Assembly: GCA_030597965.1 (NCBI GenBank)
Contig: JAUVQU010000140.1
Span: forward strand, 1-6,171
Length of the DNA stretch: 6,171 nucleotides
Reading direction: 5' to 3'
From: Cellvibrionaceae bacterium
GTDB taxonomy: Bacteria > Pseudomonadota > Gammaproteobacteria > Pseudomonadales > Cellvibrionaceae
A program made the position numbers and the translations under genes. Under the pieces are notes generated by a model, which did not search any database, was not told the origin of the DNA, and saw nothing but the letters and a program-made list of their open reading frames with translations. This document shows, in pieces, positions 5,391 through 6,171 of this stretch. Positions within the stretch are counted from its first letter, which is position 1. The number at the start of each line of letters is the position of its first letter.

Positions 5391-6171
5391 ATGTCAGAAG
5401 TTGATACTCAAGCGTTATTTGATACCGCGCGCAAAGCCGCCGACGAATTTGCAACGTTCAGTAAAGAGCAGGTTGAAAAAATCGTACAGCACGTAGGAAC
5501 AAAATCTGCTGAACGCTCTGAGCACTACGCTAAATGGGCTGTAGAAGAAACTGGTTTCGGTGATGTAGAAAGCAAAATCATCAAGAACAACATGAACTCT
5601 ATCGGCATGCTGGATGTGCTCAATATCAGCGATTTTACTGAACCAAAATTCGATGCTGAAAAGAAAATCATCAGCTTTCCAAAGCCAGCCGGCATTGTTG
5701 TAGCCTTGGTTCCTGTAACCAACCCAGTTGCTACCGTTTACTACAAGGCAATGATCACTCTGGCCACTCGTAACGCCGTCATTTTGTGCCCTCACCCGGC
5801 CGCCAAGAACAGCTCCATTGACGGCGCCAAGTTTGTCGCTCAACTGGCTGAAGAAGCTGGCGCCCCCAAAGGCTGCATCCAGGTACTGGAAGAAATATCT
5901 ATCCCTATTGTTAACGCCCTGATGCACGCGAAAGAAACCAATGTCATTCTGGCGACCGGTGGACCAGATATGGTTCGCGCAGCATACAGCTCTGGCAACC
6001 CAGCTATCGGTGTTGGTCCTGGCAATCCATCGGCTTACGTTGATGAAACCGCCAATATAGAAATGGCCGCGGCCTGTCTGGTTGGCTCTGTCGCATTCGA
6101 CAACTGTCTGGCCTGTACTTCTGAGTCTGCGGTACTGGCTCACGAAGCCATTGCTGATGACCTTTTGACCG
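5391..6171 (+). CDS. CoA-acylating aldehyde dehydrogenase, 3' end beyond the window
   Basis: Member of the aldehyde dehydrogenase superfamily, CoA-acylating branch: it interconverts an aldehyde and its acyl-CoA with NAD(H) in the cytoplasm. The 260 visible codons align by eye along their length with the N-terminal half of E. coli AdhE (e.g. VPVTNP around Asn111, ATGGPDMVRAAYSSG from 188, and the Gly-rich VGPGNP at 208-213). The nucleophile is Cys242 in FDNCLACTSES, matching the FDN-x-x-x-C pattern of AdhE and EutE; the additional Cys239 is unusual. The start has a strong Shine-Dalgarno. It could be a stand-alone enzyme (about 450-500 residues; acetaldehyde, sulfoacetaldehyde or another substrate) or the first half of a bifunctional AdhE-type protein (about 870). 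The window ends too early to decide, so no symbol is given. It is divergent from the ATPase gene. Confidence 0.85.
   Translation, partial: MSEVDTQALFDTARKAADEFATFSKEQVEKIVQHVGTKSAERSEHYAKWAVEETGFGDVESKIIKNNMNSIGMLDVLNISDFTEPKFDAEKKIISFPKPAGIVVALVPVTNPVATVYYKAMITLATRNAVILCPHPAAKNSSIDGAKFVAQLAEEAGAPKGCIQVLEEISIPIVNALMHAKETNVILATGGPDMVRAAYSSGNPAIGVGPGNPSAYVDETANIEMAAACLVGSVAFDNCLACTSESAVLAHEAIADDLLT

Noticed and set aside
5106..5496. Plus-strand frames of 85 and 103 codons in the divergent intergenic region
   Set aside because: No convincing Shine-Dalgarno or recognisable domain; composition is that of AT-rich non-coding DNA, and the longer one runs out of frame into the dehydrogenase.
5415..6143. 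A 242-codon open frame on the minus strand opposite the aldehyde dehydrogenase
   Set aside because: It is antisense to a clearly recognisable family protein with a strong ribosome binding site; its translation resembles no known family and is rich in Cys, Trp and Ser as expected of a shadow frame.

Overview
The window looks like chromosomal DNA of a moderate-GC, probably marine or environmental gammaproteobacterium. This rests on the close resemblance of the leftward helicase to E. coli HrpA over its whole visible length and on the style of the MoxR/VWA pair. Genus cannot be fixed from the sequence alone.

Layout, left to right. (1) Positions 1-2792, minus strand: the N-terminal ~930 codons of a DEAH-box RNA helicase, HrpA, running off the left edge and intact throughout. 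(2) Positions 2825-2964: a ~140 bp non-coding element bounded by 16-bp terminal inverted repeats (15/16 identical) whose halves form an imperfect long hairpin, i.e. a MITE-like miniature transposable element. It fills the gap between hrpA and the gene upstream of it. (3) Positions 2965-4143, minus: a 392-residue CoxE-like protein with a C-terminal von Willebrand factor A domain. (4) Positions 4212-5054, minus: a 280-residue MoxR-family AAA+ ATPase. (5) Positions 5055-5390: a 336 bp divergent intergenic region with several operator-like palindromes. (6) Positions 5391-6171, plus: the first 260 codons of a CoA-acylating aldehyde dehydrogenase, running off the right edge.

How the genes relate. 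The MoxR ATPase and the VWA protein are a textbook pair: such ATPases act with VWA partners as chaperone-like machines that mature or activate client complexes. They are co-oriented, 68 bp apart, and probably co-transcribed. hrpA lies downstream on the same strand and could be reached by read-through, but the inserted element now sits in the junction and can fold in the transcript. The aldehyde dehydrogenase is divergent and belongs to a separate, probably regulated, unit. No new multi-gene system is evident. The most unusual items are the MITE-like element at the helicase start, the resulting ambiguity of the helicase start codon, the degenerate metal site of the VWA protein, and the palindrome cluster in front of the dehydrogenase.
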